Source of the DNA: Microscillaceae bacterium
GTDB lineage: Bacteria > Bacteroidota > Bacteroidia > Cytophagales > Microscillaceae
Assembly: GCA_003449595.1 (NCBI GenBank)
Contig: DMHB01000181.1
Span: 1-7,056 of the forward strand
Length of the DNA: 7,056 nucleotides
Direction of reading: 5' to 3'
Both the position numbers and the translations under genes were made by a program. Position 1 is the stretch's first letter. Every line of letters starts with the position of its first letter. Shown piece after piece: positions 6,283 through 7,056 of this stretch. The notes beneath the pieces are model-generated. The model had not been told where the DNA came from, ran no database searches, and saw only the letters and a program-made list of their open reading frames with translations.

Positions 6283-7020
6283 ATGACATCGACCAAAAAA
6301 GAGGTTGTCCCTTATAAAACAGCAGAAATCGATAAAAAAAGCCAAGTCAGGCTAATGTTCAACAACATTGCCCACCGGTACGACTTTCTTAATCACTTTT
6401 TAAGCTTAGGGATTGACATTTATTGGCGCTATGCTGCCCTCAAACTGCTGAAACCCTACCAACCCAAATTGATGTTGGACATCGCGACCGGTACCGCCGA
6501 TTTTGCCTTGGCAGCTTTGAAACTAAACCCCGAAAAAATCATTGGGGTAGATATTTCGGAAGGGATGTTAGCCATAGGTCAACAAAAAATTACTCGCAAA
6601 CAACTTGAAAAGAAAATCGAGTTGCGCTGGGGCGATTCTGAAAAATTAGATTTTACTGACAATTATTTTGATGCCGTTATCGTTTCTTATGGAGTACGAA
6701 ACTTTGCAGATTTAAAGCAGGGCTTGGCCGATATTAGACGTGTGTTGAAACCTGGCGGGCAATTATTAGTGTTAGAATTTTCTAAACCACTATCTTTCCC
6801 ATTCAAACAAGTCTATCAATTTTATTTTCAATACATCTTACCCACCGTAGGACGTTGGATATCTAAGGATCAGGCTGCTTACCAATACTTGCCAGAATCG
6901 GTGGCTGCTTTTCCAGATGGCAAAGAATTTGTGAAGATTATGGAAGAAATAGGTTTTGATCAGTGTACATACAAACCCTTAACTTTTGGAGTTTCAACCG
7001 CTTATTTGGGAATTAAATGA
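6283..7020 (+). CDS. menG: Demethylmenaquinone methyltransferase (MenG/UbiE)
   Basis: SAM-dependent C-methyltransferase that converts demethylmenaquinone to menaquinone, the last step of the pathway, at the cytoplasmic face of the membrane. The 245-residue product has the family's first signature, YDFLNHFLSLGIDIYWR (33-49). The SAM-binding motif I follows in DIATGTADFA (66-75), with the acidic end of strand 2 in VDISEGM (89-95), D118 in the third loop, and YGVRN (136-140) and LKPGGQLLVLEF (155-166) as the later motifs. The second family signature, YQYLPESVAAFP (200-211), is intact. Since Bacteroidota usually make menaquinone and not ubiquinone, menG is the better symbol; databases often use ubiE. 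The open frame extends upstream to 6178, but the ATG at 6283 is chosen because the family starts a short distance before the first signature and the upstream part overlaps the transketolase gene. The gap of 85 bp (6198-6282) has no clear promoter. Confidence 0.95.
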   Translation: MTSTKKEVVPYKTAEIDKKSQVRLMFNNIAHRYDFLNHFLSLGIDIYWRYAALKLLKPYQPKLMLDIATGTADFALAALKLNPEKIIGVDISEGMLAIGQQKITRKQLEKKIELRWGDSEKLDFTDNYFDAVIVSYGVRNFADLKQGLADIRRVLKPGGQLLVLEFSKPLSFPFKQVYQFYFQYILPTVGRWISKDQAAYQYLPESVAAFPDGKEFVKIMEEIGFDQCTYKPLTFGVSTAYLGIK

Positions 7021-7056
7021 AAAAATTACGCTTTCCTTGCGACTTCCTATCGCTTA
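7017..7056 (+). CDS. Start of a further gene, truncated by the window edge
   Basis: An ATG at 7017 overlaps the menG stop codon as ATGA and opens a frame of 13 codons (MKKLRFPCDFLSL) that runs off the window without a stop. The MKKLR start followed by mostly hydrophobic residues would suit an exported protein, but the stretch is too short to classify. In many Bacteroidota the gene after ubiE/menG encodes the outer-membrane PorT/SprT protein of the type 9 secretion system. That is a guess from gene order only. Confidence 0.4.
   Translation, partial: MKKLRFPCDFLSL

Overview
This window looks like a contig end from a member of the Bacteroidota, probably in the Cytophagia/Saprospiria/Flavobacteriia range (class not determinable from here). 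The evidence is a MoxR/Bat-type von Willebrand factor A (vWA) cluster, a half-size C-terminal transketolase subunit, a menaquinone methyltransferase (MenG/UbiE), moderately AT-rich DNA, and promoter-like sites of the Bacteroidota type (TTTG-N19-TAnnTTTG). The first 30 bases are not genomic. They match the 3' end of the Illumina TruSeq universal adapter, so true sequence begins at about position 31.

Left part (31-2271, minus strand): a lipoprotein gene (1849-2271), then a multi-pass membrane protein with conserved-looking cysteines (792-1817), then a family 2 glycosyltransferase (659 down to the contig end). The glycosyltransferase is cut by the adapter, and its last six apparent residues are translated adapter. 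The lipoprotein and membrane protein are 31 bp apart and are probably co-transcribed. The glycosyltransferase follows a 132-bp gap and may have its own promoter.

Divergent control region (2272-2358): two interlocked Bacteroidota-type promoters appear to drive the lipoprotein leftward and the vWA cluster rightward.

Right part (2359-7056, plus strand): a DUF58 protein, a signal-peptide protein with one C-terminal-half membrane span, and a BatA-like vWA membrane protein form a tight run with a 23-bp overlap and then a 2-bp gap. This is the middle of the usual MoxR-DUF58-BatA-BatB-BatC-BatD arrangement. The MoxR AAA+ ATPase is not upstream, and BatB/C/D are not downstream. Next come the C-terminal subunit of a split transketolase (pentose phosphate pathway, thiamine diphosphate dependent) and, after 85 bp, MenG/UbiE, which does the last methylation in menaquinone synthesis. 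A further gene starts on the menG stop codon (ATGA overlap) and runs off the window.

I saw no rRNA, tRNA, CRISPR array, insertion sequence or prophage signal. Most of the window is ordinary chromosomal housekeeping DNA. The least explained parts are the cysteine-bearing membrane protein with its lipoprotein neighbour, and the reduced vWA cluster.
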